NCBI GenBank assembly: GCA_049323275.1
Contig: JBMOOM010000127.1
Span: 62,001 to 126,000, forward strand
DNA: 64,000 bases
Direction of reading: 5' to 3'
DNA from: Taklimakanibacter sp049323275
Lineage (GTDB): Bacteria; Pseudomonadota; Alphaproteobacteria; Rhizobiales; Aestuariivirgaceae
Shown: in pieces, positions 34,049-42,568 of the stretch
Position numbering within the stretch: the stretch's first letter is position 1
Layout: every line of letters begins with the position of its first letter
Program-made: the position numbers and the translations under genes
Notes under the pieces: model-generated
Database searches by the model: none
Told to the model about the DNA's origin: nothing
What the model saw: only the letters and a program-made list of their open reading frames with translations

Positions 34049-36226
34049 ATGCCCGCGCTCTCCCGGCAATCGCGTTTCATCCTGCAGGTCGCCATCGTCG
34101 CCGCTCTCGGCTTCGTGGCGCTGCCCTGGTATGGCGCCGCCAGCGGCTTCTGGTCCTTCGCCTGGCTCGGCGCGCCGACCGAGGCCGCCCATGCGTCGGG
34201 CCTCCTGCAGGCTTCGCTGCACAGCCGCTTCCAGCTCTGGCCGCTGCCGATCCTGCTGCTGATCGCGGTCATCGACGCCTGGCGCGGGCCGCGCGCCGCC
34301 ATCATCACCTGGTGCGGCGGACTGGGCCTCGCCTATCTGCTGGTTCAGGGTTTCGCCATCGGTCTGAAGGGCTGGAATGTCGCCGCGCTGGAAAATCTCT
34401 TCGGGCCGGCCGCGCCGCAGATCGGTTTCGGCGCCGGCGCCTTTGTCGTAGGCTGTGCTTTTCTCCTGCTGCTGTCGGCCGGCCTCGCGCTCAAAGGCTA
34501 TATGCGCGGCGACGTCTTCCTCGTCTCCTCCATCGCCGCCGTCGTCGCCTCGATTGCCCTCTTCGTCTTTTACCCCGTGGCGCTCATCCTCGTCGAGGCG
34601 GCGCGCGATGCCGACGGCGCCTATGGCGTGGGCGCTCTCTTCGGAAGGCTCCTCAATCCCGATATCTGGGCCGTCGCCTGGAACAGCCTGATCCTCGCCA
34701 TCGTCGTGGGCCTCCTCACCACCCTGCTGGGCTTGGGGTTTGCGCTGCTCCACAAGCGCACCGATTTCCGCGCCAAGGGACTGCTGCGGCTGCTCGCCAT
34801 CTTGCCCATCATCACGCCGCCTTTCGTCATCGGCCTCGGCATCATCCTGCTCTTCGGGCGCAACGGCATCGCCACCTGGATGATGAGCGAATTTCTCGAC
34901 ATTCCGCCGAGCCGCTGGATCTACGGCTTCTTCGGCCTTGTCCTGGTTCAGGTGCTGGCCTTCACGCCGATCGCCTATCTGGTGCTGATCGGCGTCGTCG
35001 ACGGCATCAGCCCGTCGATGGAGGAAGCGGCGCGCACCCTGCGGGCGGATCGCTGGCGGACCTTCCGGACGGTGACATGGCCCCTGATGCGGCCGGGCCT
35101 CGCCAATGCCTTCCTCATCGGCTTCGTCGAAAGCCTCGCCGATTTCGGCAACCCGCTGGTGCTTGGCGGCAATTTCGACGTGCTGTCGACCGACATCTTC
35201 TTCGCCATCGTCGGTTCCCAGAACGATCCGGGCCACGCCTCGGCGCTGTCGATCGCGCTTCTGTTCCTCACGCTGTCGGCATTCGTCCTGCAGCGGCAAT
35301 GGATCGGCAAGAAGGTCTATACGACGATTTCCGGCAAGGGCGATTCGGGCCTGCCGGCGCCATTGCCCGACGGCGTGCGCAGGCTCATCTACTGGACGAC
35401 GTTGCCGTGGCTCGCTTTCACCATCCTGCTCTACGGCATCATTCTCATCGGCGGCTTCGTCAAGTCGCTCGGCATCGACAACCGGCCGACGCTCCAGCAT
35501 TACATCACCGCCTTCGGCATCGACTGGACCGAGCACGGCATTCTGTGGAGCGGCCGCGCCTGGCCATCCTTCTTCACCACGGTGGAGCTCGCCGCCATCG
35601 CCGCGCCGCTGACCGCAATCATCGGCCTCCTCACCGCCTATCTCCTGAATCGCCAGCGTTTCATCGGCCAGTCGGCCTTCGAATTCATCACCATGCTGAG
35701 CTTCGCCATTCCCGGCACGGTGATCGGCGTCAGCTACATTCTCGCCTTCAACGTACCGCCGATCGAACTCACCGGCACCGGCCTGATCCTGGTCATCTGC
35801 TTCGTCTTCCGCAACATGCCGGTGTCGATCCGCGCCGGCCTCGCCACCATGGCGCAGATCGACAAGAGCCTCGATGAATGCTCGTTGATGCTGCGCCATG
35901 GCAGCTTCGCCACCATCCGGCGCGTGGTGCTGCCGCTGCTCAGGCCCGCCATCGTGGCCTCGCTCGTCTATGCCTTCGTGCGCGCCATCACCTCGGTGAG
36001 CGCGGTGATCTTTCTGGTCAGCGCGCAGTATAATCTCGCCACCGCCTATATCGTCGGGCGGGTGGAGGTTTCGGATTTCGGCGTCGCCATCGCCTACAGC
36101 TCGGTGCTCATCCTGTTCATGCTGGCGACCATCGGGCTGATCCAGCTGGGGGTCGGCGAAAGCCGCCGCGCGGCGCGCCGCATGACTCCGGCGGCTTTGG
36201 GAATGGGAGGGGGCACGGCAAGATGA
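34049..36226 (+). CDS. ABC importer permease, fused two-domain (FbpB/AfuB type)
   Basis: A 725-residue inner-membrane protein with an N-terminal hydrophobic extension (about 170 residues, four to five segments) and two BPD_transp_1 permease domains in one chain, about twelve or more transmembrane segments in total. The first EAA loop is EEAARTLRADRWRTFRTVTWP and the second is DECSLMLRHGSFATIRRVVLP, both contact sites for the ATPase. A fused permease is usual for FbpB/AfuB-type systems. It lies between the binding-protein gene and the ATPase gene, whose start overlaps its stop. Confidence 0.9.
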   Translation: MPALSRQSRFILQVAIVAALGFVALPWYGAASGFWSFAWLGAPTEAAHASGLLQASLHSRFQLWPLPILLLIAVIDAWRGPRAAIITWCGGLGLAYLLVQGFAIGLKGWNVAALENLFGPAAPQIGFGAGAFVVGCAFLLLLSAGLALKGYMRGDVFLVSSIAAVVASIALFVFYPVALILVEAARDADGAYGVGALFGRLLNPDIWAVAWNSLILAIVVGLLTTLLGLGFALLHKRTDFRAKGLLRLLAILPIITPPFVIGLGIILLFGRNGIATWMMSEFLDIPPSRWIYGFFGLVLVQVLAFTPIAYLVLIGVVDGISPSMEEAARTLRADRWRTFRTVTWPLMRPGLANAFLIGFVESLADFGNPLVLGGNFDVLSTDIFFAIVGSQNDPGHASALSIALLFLTLSAFVLQRQWIGKKVYTTISGKGDSGLPAPLPDGVRRLIYWTTLPWLAFTILLYGIILIGGFVKSLGIDNRPTLQHYITAFGIDWTEHGILWSGRAWPSFFTTVELAAIAAPLTAIIGLLTAYLLNRQRFIGQSAFEFITMLSFAIPGTVIGVSYILAFNVPPIELTGTGLILVICFVFRNMPVSIRAGLATMAQIDKSLDECSLMLRHGSFATIRRVVLPLLRPAIVASLVYAFVRAITSVSAVIFLVSAQYNLATAYIVGRVEVSDFGVAIAYSSVLILFMLATIGLIQLGVGESRRAARRMTPAALGMGGGTAR

Positions 36227-37290
36227 GCATCGAAAGCCGCTCGGCGACGGTGAAGCTCGAGGGCGTCACCAAGAGATTCGGCGCCGTGGCGGCGGTCGAC
36301 AATATCGACCTGCTGATCGAGCCCGGCACCCTGGTGACGCTGCTCGGCCCGTCGGGCTGCGGCAAGACCACGACCTTGCGCATGATCGCCGGCCTCGAGG
36401 CGCCGACTTCCGGCCGGGTCGTCATCGGCGGCCGGGACGTCACCTTGCTGCCGCCCAATGAGCGCGATGTGAGCATGGTGTTCCAGTCCTATGCGCTCTT
36501 CCCGCATATGACCGTCATGGAGAATGTCTCTTATGGTCTGCGCGAATCCGGCCTGTCGCGTGAGGCGCAGGCCTCCAAGGCGCGCGATGGCCTGGCGCTG
36601 GTGGGGCTCACCGGTTATGACGAGCGCCTCCCGTCGGAATTGTCGGGCGGCCAGCAGCAGCGCGTCGCGGTGGCGCGCGCCCTCGTTCTCGAGCCCCAGG
36701 TCCTCCTCTTCGACGAGCCTTTGTCCAATCTCGACGCCAGGCTGCGCCGCAAGATGCGCGAGGACATCCGCGAGATCCAGCTCAAGCTCGGCCTCACATC
36801 GGTCTATGTCACGCATGACCAGGAAGAGGCGCTCGCCGTCTCCGACAAGATCGTGGTGATGAACAAGGGCCGCATCGCGCAGGCCGGGACGCCGGCCGAT
36901 CTCTATGAGCGGCCGGCCGACGCCTTCGTCGCCGATTTCATCGGCAGCGCCAATCTGGTGCCGGCCGAGATCGTCGGGCGCGAAGCGGGCGCCGTCACGG
37001 TCGCCCTGGGCCGGACGAAGTTGGTGCTGCGCGACAATGGGTTGGCCGGCGACAAGGTGTTCCTGGTCATCCGGCCGAGCGGCGTGGCGCTCGGCGACAC
37101 CGCCGGGGCGGGAACCTTGCCGGCGAAGGTGGCGCGCGCCACCTATCTCGGCTCGCATTGGGAATACACGCTCGACGCCGCCGGCCAGCCGATTTTCGTG
37201 ACCCAGCCGGTCGGCAGACGTTTCGCCGCGGGTGCGCATGTCCATATGTTGCTCGACGAAAGCCAGCTGGCTCTCGTGGCTCGCGTTTGA
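36223..37290 (+). CDS. ABC importer ATP-binding protein (FbpC/PotA-like with TOBE)
   Basis: 355 residues. ABC ATPase domain with Walker A GPSGCGKTT, Q loop VFQSYALFPHM, signature LSGGQQQRVAVARAL, Walker B VLLFDEPLSNLD and the H-loop YVTHDQEEAL. The C-terminal about 110 residues form the TOBE-type regulatory domain (FIGSANLVPAEIVG, VIRPSGVALGD, then ATYLGSHWEYTLD). It energises the fused permease encoded just upstream, and starts within its last codons after GGGAGGGGG. The family covers ferric iron, spermidine and sugar-phosphate systems. Confidence 0.92.
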   Translation: MSIESRSATVKLEGVTKRFGAVAAVDNIDLLIEPGTLVTLLGPSGCGKTTTLRMIAGLEAPTSGRVVIGGRDVTLLPPNERDVSMVFQSYALFPHMTVMENVSYGLRESGLSREAQASKARDGLALVGLTGYDERLPSELSGGQQQRVAVARALVLEPQVLLFDEPLSNLDARLRRKMREDIREIQLKLGLTSVYVTHDQEEALAVSDKIVVMNKGRIAQAGTPADLYERPADAFVADFIGSANLVPAEIVGREAGAVTVALGRTKLVLRDNGLAGDKVFLVIRPSGVALGDTAGAGTLPAKVARATYLGSHWEYTLDAAGQPIFVTQPVGRRFAAGAHVHMLLDESQLALVARV

Positions 37291-37368
37291 GGATTGTCGA
37301 TAATGTGAGCCTGGCCGTTGCGATGCGCCGCCATTAAAGAGGCGCTGCAACTTTCGGGTCACAGGCAC

Positions 37369-37989
37369 ATGGCGGATATCAGGCTCTTCCGGCCGCAGGA
37401 CATCGATGCGCTTTATGCGATCTCGGTGGCGACAGGACATTTGGGCGGGGATGCCTCCCGGCAATTCGCCGATCCGCGCGTGATCGGTGACATCTTTTCA
37501 GCCCCTTATGCGCTTCTCGAGCCGTCGCTGGCGCTGGTCGTCGAGGATCAGGGCAGGCTGGTCGGCTTCGCCGTCGGCACGCTCGATACGGCGCGCTGGG
37601 AAGCGCGGCTCGAGCGTGACTGGTGGCCGCGGCTGCGTCACCGCTATGCCGATTCCGCGCATGTCCCTGCCGCGGAGCGCAATGCCGATCAGATGCGCGC
37701 CTTTTTCATCCATCATCCCACGGCCACGCCACATTCGGTGCGTCAGGGCTATCCGGCGCATCTGCATCTCAATCTGCTGCCCGAGCTGCAGGGGAAGGGC
37801 TGGGGGCGACGGCTGTTCACGGCCTGGTGCACCACCGCCAAACGTCAGGGCGCCGGCGCCCTGCATGTGCTCGTCGCTCGCGCCAATGGGAGGGCGATCG
37901 GCTTCTGGGCACGCCAGGGTTTCGCCGCCCTCGCTTTCGATGATACGAAGGATGAAAGAAGGCTCTGGATGGGACGCCCGGATCAATGA
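37369..37989 (+). CDS. GNAT-family N-acetyltransferase
   Basis: 206 residues from the ATG at 37369 (MADIRLFRPQDIDALYAI); an in-frame ATG at 37318 would add 17 residues without family resemblance. GNAT fold features: LVVEDQGRLVGFAVGTLDT (beta 4 region), the acetyl-CoA loop LLPELQGKGWGRRLFTAW (Q/R-x-x-G-x-G/A type) and the C-terminal NGRAIGFWARQGF. Relatives include acetyltransferases annotated near O-GlcNAcase-type enzymes, but the acceptor substrate here is unknown. It stands alone after the importer operon. No terminator is obvious in the 240 bases that follow. Confidence 0.82.
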   Translation: MADIRLFRPQDIDALYAISVATGHLGGDASRQFADPRVIGDIFSAPYALLEPSLALVVEDQGRLVGFAVGTLDTARWEARLERDWWPRLRHRYADSAHVPAAERNADQMRAFFIHHPTATPHSVRQGYPAHLHLNLLPELQGKGWGRRLFTAWCTTAKRQGAGALHVLVARANGRAIGFWARQGFAALAFDDTKDERRLWMGRPDQ

Positions 37990-38229
37990 CACCATGATCA
38001 TTCATCTCGATGGCTGGTCATCCTCTGCATGATGTGGCGATCGCCAGCCATGGTCTCGACGACGCAGCCGCCCGCCGGACGCTCACGTAAGGTTGCGGTG
38101 ACGATACAATCCAGAATAGCGGGTCGACGCGCCGTGGTTGAATTAAAACGGCAAGCCTGGATTCCCGTTGACCAGATATTCGGACCGGGACTATCCCTCG
38201 GATATCTTTGGGACAGCGCTGGATAGATC

Positions 38230-41200
38230 ATGAAATCGAAGAGCCTTCTCCGCCGTCATCTGGCTTTGACGACGATCCTCACCGTCGCGCCTTTCTTCGG
38301 CTATGGCCGCCAGGCCTATGCGGCCTGCGATCCGGTGGCGCCCGGTTCTTCGACGATCACCTGCGGCGGCGCCAATGCGGCGACCGTCACGATCATCAAT
38401 GTCGACAACGCCGATGTCTCGACGGCGCCGGGCTTCAGCGTCGATGCCGCCGGAGATGGCGTCCACATAAACGGCTTCGGCCACATCCAGTTCACCGACG
38501 CCAACGGTTCGGCCATCACGGCAGGAGCGGGAGGGGGCATCGTTGCCTATTCCCAAGGCGGAGCCGGGGCAAATCCGGCGGCGATCACGATCTCGACCAA
38601 CGGAAACGTGACCGGCGGGAGCAATGGCATCAAGGCCATGAATTATGGCGGCGGTGACATAACCATCACCGCCGATGGTCAGGTCGAGGCGGCGAATGGC
38701 ACTGGCATCTACGCCTATAATGCGGGCAATGAGGGCGCGCTGACCGTCACGACAGGCGCCGCCAGTACGGTCACCGGCAGCCGGGATGGCATCGATGTCC
38801 GCAATTTCGGGACGGGCGACACGGAGATCACCGCCAATGGCAAGGTGACCGGCACGAACGGCGCCGGCATCACCACTTTCAATCTCCCCGAAGGCGGCAA
38901 CATCGTCATCAACACCGGCGCCGGCAGCGAGGTCGCAGGAGGCCAGCGCGGCATCAATGCCCAGAATTTCGGCACCGACAGCGATCTGGTGATCGGCATC
39001 GGGGGCAAGGTCAGCGGGCGGGAGGCCGTCGTCGCCGCCAATTCCGTATTCAGCCGCGGCCTGACGATCACCCAGAGAGAAGGGAGCGTGATCGAGGGCG
39101 AAGAAGCGGGCATCCTGGCCACGAATTTCGGCGGCGGCGATCTGGTGATCACCGCCGACGGCGAGCTGGCTGGAACGGACGGCGAGGGCATCAACGCGCA
39201 GAACAGCGGTCGCACCCTCACGATCACCACCGGCGGCGGAAGCGAGATCACGGGCTTCGAGAACGGCATCTATGCCAGGAATCTCGGCAGCGGCGACCTG
39301 GAGATCCTCGCCAATGGCAAGGTCACCGGAACCGGAACGGGATACGACTTCGCGGCGTCCGGCATATATGCCCTCAATGGATCGAATGGCGTCAATCTCA
39401 CGGTCATCACCGGCGCGGGCAGCGAGATCGATGGGGTGGAACACGGCATCTATGCCAAGAACGAGGGCAGCGGCGATCTCCTGATCACCGCCGCCGGCAG
39501 CGTCACGGCGCAAGGCGGCACGGGCGTCCATGCCGTGAACTCGGCCGACGGCAATGACCTGACGATCGTCACGGCAGCGGGCAGCAAAGTCATCGGCAAG
39601 ACGGATGCCTACGGCAATAGCGGCGACGGAATTCATGCCTATAACTATGGCCGCGGCAGTCTCGATATCATCGTCAATGGCGATGTCACCAGCGAGTACT
39701 TGCACGGCATACACGCGTTCAACTACTCTGGCAGCGGCGACCTGAAGATCACCATCGGCGCCCGGAGCACGGTCAGGGCCGACTATAATGGCATCGACGC
39801 CGAGAATATCGGCTCGGGCAATCTCGACATTGCCGTCGATGGCACTGTCATCTCGGAAGCCGGGCTGGCCGGCATTGTGGCTTTCAACTGGAGTGAGAGC
39901 GGCGGCGATCTGACCATCGCGACCGGCACGGAGAGCGCCATCATTTCTCAGAATCGCGGTATCATGGCCAGGCAGTTTGGCCAAGGCGATCTTGAGATCG
40001 TGATCAGGGGCGAGGTCACCGGCCGCGAAACCGGCTCCGGCATCTACAGCGACAATATAGGCGGTGGTGAGACCCGTATCTTCGTCGGCACCACCGGTCT
40101 GGTGCAAGGCTACACAGCGGGCATCGAGGCAGCTTCGGGTGACGATCAGGCAATCTCCATCACCAATTACGGTACGGTGCGCAATCTCGATGGCATGACC
40201 AATTCGCGGGCGATCGATATCGGCCGCGGTCCCACGACGATCGTCAATAACGGCTTGATCCTCGGCAAGATCGAGTTCGACGAAGAGTTCGGTTCCGGCG
40301 ACACCGTCAACAATAACGGAACCTGGAATTTTGCCCGAGGCGTCAGCACCTTCGGTTCCGGCGACGACCGGCTCAACAACCGCGGCATTCTGATCGCCGC
40401 CGAGGATGCGGAGCATAGAGAGAAGACGCTGATCGACATGCTCGAAGCCTTCGACAATTCGGGCATGATCAAGCTCGCGGATGGTGCTGTGGGTGACCGT
40501 CTGGAGATCGCCGGTGATGTGCGGTTCAACGGCGCCGGTGGCATGCTCGTGGTCGATGCTGAATTGGCGGAAGGCGGCGAGGCTGACAGGCTGGTGATCA
40601 ACGGCACGCTCGCCGGCGTGACCAGGGTTTCCGTCAAGGCGACCGGCGCCATCGGGGCGAATGAAGACGGCATCGCGGTGGTCGAGGTCAATGGTGATTC
40701 GAGCGGCGGCGACATCGCTCTGGACGAAGGCTCGCGCAACATGGGGTTCTTCGCCTGGGACATGCGGCGCAATGCCGGGGACAGCGATCTGTTCGAGCTC
40801 TACAGCTCCGGCCTTGGCGCCGGCGCCTATGAATTCGCCGGCGGCCTCACCGCCGCGCAGGATGTGTGGTTCCAGTCGATGGGCACGCTGCTGCAGCGCC
40901 AGGCCGATCTGCGCGCGGCGATCACCGGAACGCAGGTAACGCCGGTCGCCGATTTCAGCGAACCGGCGGCGCCGACCGCCGCCGGCAGAGCGATGCCGGG
41001 CTTCTGGTTCAAGGCGCTCGGCGCTTATCTCGAGCGTGACGCCGAGGAGAACGGTGTGACGCTCGACCGCCGCCAGACCGTTTTCGGCGGTCTCGCCGGT
41101 CTCGATGTCGGTTTGGATCTCGAAGGTCCCGGCGAGACGGTGTTGTTCGGTCTCTTCGGCGGCTATCTGACGTCCGATCTCGAATTCAAGGCGACGAACA

Positions 41201-41817
41201 GCAAATGGGACTATGAAGGCCCGAGCGTCGGCGCCTATGCGACCTATCTGAACCAGGCCTTTTATGCCGATCTGACGGTGAAAGCGGATTTCCTGTCGAT
41301 CGACATCGATGCCGACGATCTGGCGCCGGGCGCCGGCGAAGCCGACACCAAAGGCTTCAATATCGGCGGCCAGATCGATGCCGGCTACAAGATCGGTCTG
41401 GAGCACGGCCTCTTCGTCGAGCCGCAGGCCTCGCTGGCGGTTCTCCACACCGAAATCGACGATATCGACGACATTTTGGGCGGCGCGGTCGAGTTCGACG
41501 ACGAGACGAGCGTCAGGGGCAGGCTCGGCGCCCGCCTCGGCCATGAGTTCACGGGCGGCAATGCGCTGGTCTACGCCTCCGACATCATCGCCAGCGTCTG
41601 GCAGGAATTCAACGGCAGCAACGGCGCCACCATCCTGGCGCCGGATTTCGCGGTGGCCGGCGTATCGGACGATACGGTCGGAACCTTTGGCGACATGTCG
41701 GTGGGCTTCGCCGTGACGAGTCCCGAGGGCTGGTCGAGCTTCCTGCGCGGCAGCTGGCAGTTCGCCGAGGATTTCGACGCGCTGAGCGCGAGTGCGGGGC
41801 TGCGTTATGCGTGGTGA
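38230..41817 (+). CDS. Autotransporter with repetitive beta-helical passenger
   Basis: 1195 residues. Signal peptide to about residue 32 (cleavage after RQAYA). The passenger (about 33-880) is built from a degenerate composite repeat of about 54 residues in which two half-units alternate: one like GDLEILANGKVTGTGGxGIYAxN and one like LTVITGAGSEIDGVEHGIYAKN. About nine to ten copies occur between roughly 125 and 650, strongly suggesting a right-handed beta helix. The C-terminal about 285 residues form the translocator barrel (from FWFKALGAYLERD), ending in Arg-Tyr-Ala-Trp with the terminal aromatic expected of outer-membrane barrels. Passenger Asn, Gly, Asp and Thr are enriched and Cys appears only near the N-terminus. 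A role in adhesion or surface interaction is inferred; no protease triad was seen. Confidence 0.9.
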   Translation: MKSKSLLRRHLALTTILTVAPFFGYGRQAYAACDPVAPGSSTITCGGANAATVTIINVDNADVSTAPGFSVDAAGDGVHINGFGHIQFTDANGSAITAGAGGGIVAYSQGGAGANPAAITISTNGNVTGGSNGIKAMNYGGGDITITADGQVEAANGTGIYAYNAGNEGALTVTTGAASTVTGSRDGIDVRNFGTGDTEITANGKVTGTNGAGITTFNLPEGGNIVINTGAGSEVAGGQRGINAQNFGTDSDLVIGIGGKVSGREAVVAANSVFSRGLTITQREGSVIEGEEAGILATNFGGGDLVITADGELAGTDGEGINAQNSGRTLTITTGGGSEITGFENGIYARNLGSGDLEILANGKVTGTGTGYDFAASGIYALNGSNGVNLTVITGAGSEIDGVEHGIYAKNEGSGDLLITAAGSVTAQGGTGVHAVNSADGNDLTIVTAAGSKVIGKTDAYGNSGDGIHAYNYGRGSLDIIVNGDVTSEYLHGIHAFNYSGSGDLKITIGARSTVRADYNGIDAENIGSGNLDIAVDGTVISEAGLAGIVAFNWSESGGDLTIATGTESAIISQNRGIMARQFGQGDLEIVIRGEVTGRETGSGIYSDNIGGGETRIFVGTTGLVQGYTAGIEAASGDDQAISITNYGTVRNLDGMTNSRAIDIGRGPTTIVNNGLILGKIEFDEEFGSGDTVNNNGTWNFARGVSTFGSGDDRLNNRGILIAAEDAEHREKTLIDMLEAFDNSGMIKLADGAVGDRLEIAGDVRFNGAGGMLVVDAELAEGGEADRLVINGTLAGVTRVSVKATGAIGANEDGIAVVEVNGDSSGGDIALDEGSRNMGFFAWDMRRNAGDSDLFELYSSGLGAGAYEFAGGLTAAQDVWFQSMGTLLQRQADLRAAITGTQVTPVADFSEPAAPTAAGRAMPGFWFKALGAYLERDAEENGVTLDRRQTVFGGLAGLDVGLDLEGPGETVLFGLFGGYLTSDLEFKATNSKWDYEGPSVGAYATYLNQAFYADLTVKADFLSIDIDADDLAPGAGEADTKGFNIGGQIDAGYKIGLEHGLFVEPQASLAVLHTEIDDIDDILGGAVEFDDETSVRGRLGARLGHEFTGGNALVYASDIIASVWQEFNGSNGATILAPDFAVAGVSDDTVGTFGDMSVGFAVTSPEGWSSFLRGSWQFAEDFDALSASAGLRYAW

Positions 41818-41842
41818 GGGCGAGTGTTGACGCAGTCTTATT

Positions 41843-41866
41843 GATATACTATTTATTATGTATATC
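41843..41866. promoter_or_regulatory. Operator-like palindrome of the AbrB/PIN module
   Basis: GATATAC (41843-41849) and GTATATC (41860-41866) form a perfect inverted repeat with a 10-base spacer in AT-rich DNA, immediately before the AGGAGG ribosome site of the antitoxin gene. Antitoxins of this kind usually repress their own operon through such sites. TTGACG at 41827 may be part of the promoter. Confidence 0.5.
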
Positions 41867-41878
41867 CAGGAGGCGATC

Positions 41879-42109
41879 ATGCAGGTAGCGAAGTGGGGAA
41901 ATAGCTTGGCGGTCAGGCTCCCTGCCGCCGTTGTCGATGCGCTTGAGCTGAAAGAAGGCGACGAGATCGAAATACATGTCGCCGGAAGCCGTTCTTTCGG
42001 CGTACAGCGTGACCGTAGCCGGGATCTGGCACTGGAGCGTATTCGCGCGCTGCGCAAACCGCTCCCGCCGGGCTGGCGCTTCGATCGCGAGGAAGCAAAC
42101 AGTCGATGA
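41879..42109 (+). CDS. AbrB/MazE-type antitoxin
   Basis: 76 residues from the ATG at 41879, which has AGGAGG seven bases upstream. The N-terminal 45 residues form a swapped-hairpin SpoVT/AbrB DNA-binding domain (MQVAKWGNSLAVRLPAAVVDALELKEGDEIEIHV-type pattern: KWGNSLAVRLP, then LKEGDEIEI). The basic C-terminus (ALERIRALRKPLPPGWRFDR) is probably disordered until it wraps around the toxin. It overlaps the PIN-domain toxin gene by four bases (ATGA), the standard layout in which antitoxin precedes toxin. It should neutralise the toxin and repress the operon. Confidence 0.88.
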   Translation: MQVAKWGNSLAVRLPAAVVDALELKEGDEIEIHVAGSRSFGVQRDRSRDLALERIRALRKPLPPGWRFDREEANSR

Positions 42110-42516
42110 CCGCTTCATCGCGGGATTTCATCGACACCAATATCGTCATCTATGCCTTCACAGCCGATGCCCGCAGCGAGAAGGCGCTGGCGCTTCTCGG
42201 CAAGGGATGCGTGATCAGTGTTCAAGTCCTGAACGAATTTGCCAATGTGGCTGTCCGCAAACTTGGTATGAACTGGATCGAAGTCGATGATGCGCTGGAT
42301 TCGATCCGCACGCTCTGTCCAATCATTCAGCCTCTGGACATGGATACGCACTTGCGGGCGATGGAGCTCGCCAAACGATACAATGCGTCAATCTTCGATT
42401 CACTCGTGATCGCCTCCGCTTTGCAGAGCGGTTGCGACACTCTGTGGTCGGAGGACATGCAACACGGCCTCGTGGTCGAGAGTCATCTTCGAATAGCGAA
42501 CCCATTCCGCGCATAA
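42106..42516 (+). CDS. PIN-domain toxin (VapC-like ribonuclease)
   Basis: 136 residues. PIN-domain nuclease with the acidic metal-binding residues in DFIDTNIVIYAFTAD (first Asp), VLNEFANVAVRK (Glu), and IFDSLVIASALQSGCDTLWSEDMQHG (Asp and second acidic pair). These are the four positions needed for RNA cleavage, so the toxin looks active. Relatives cleave tRNA or rRNA when the antitoxin is degraded. The pairing of an AbrB-type antitoxin with a PIN toxin is common. The module lies between the autotransporter and the adenine deaminase block. Confidence 0.9.
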   Translation: MTASSRDFIDTNIVIYAFTADARSEKALALLGKGCVISVQVLNEFANVAVRKLGMNWIEVDDALDSIRTLCPIIQPLDMDTHLRAMELAKRYNASIFDSLVIASALQSGCDTLWSEDMQHGLVVESHLRIANPFRA

Positions 42517-42568
42517 GCTCCCGTGGGATGGCGGTTCTCTCGCCTCGCACGAGGCGGGGCGAGGGCTA

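Noticed and set aside
37998..38231. 77-codon minus-strand frame upstream of the autotransporter
   Set aside because: No ribosome site or family resemblance; the region is better read as the autotransporter promoter.
38191..42057. A 1288-codon open frame on the minus strand opposite the autotransporter
   Set aside because: It mirrors the repeat structure and codon bias of the plus-strand gene, has no start context or family resemblance, and extends into the antitoxin gene. The plus-strand protein has a signal peptide and a barrel domain.
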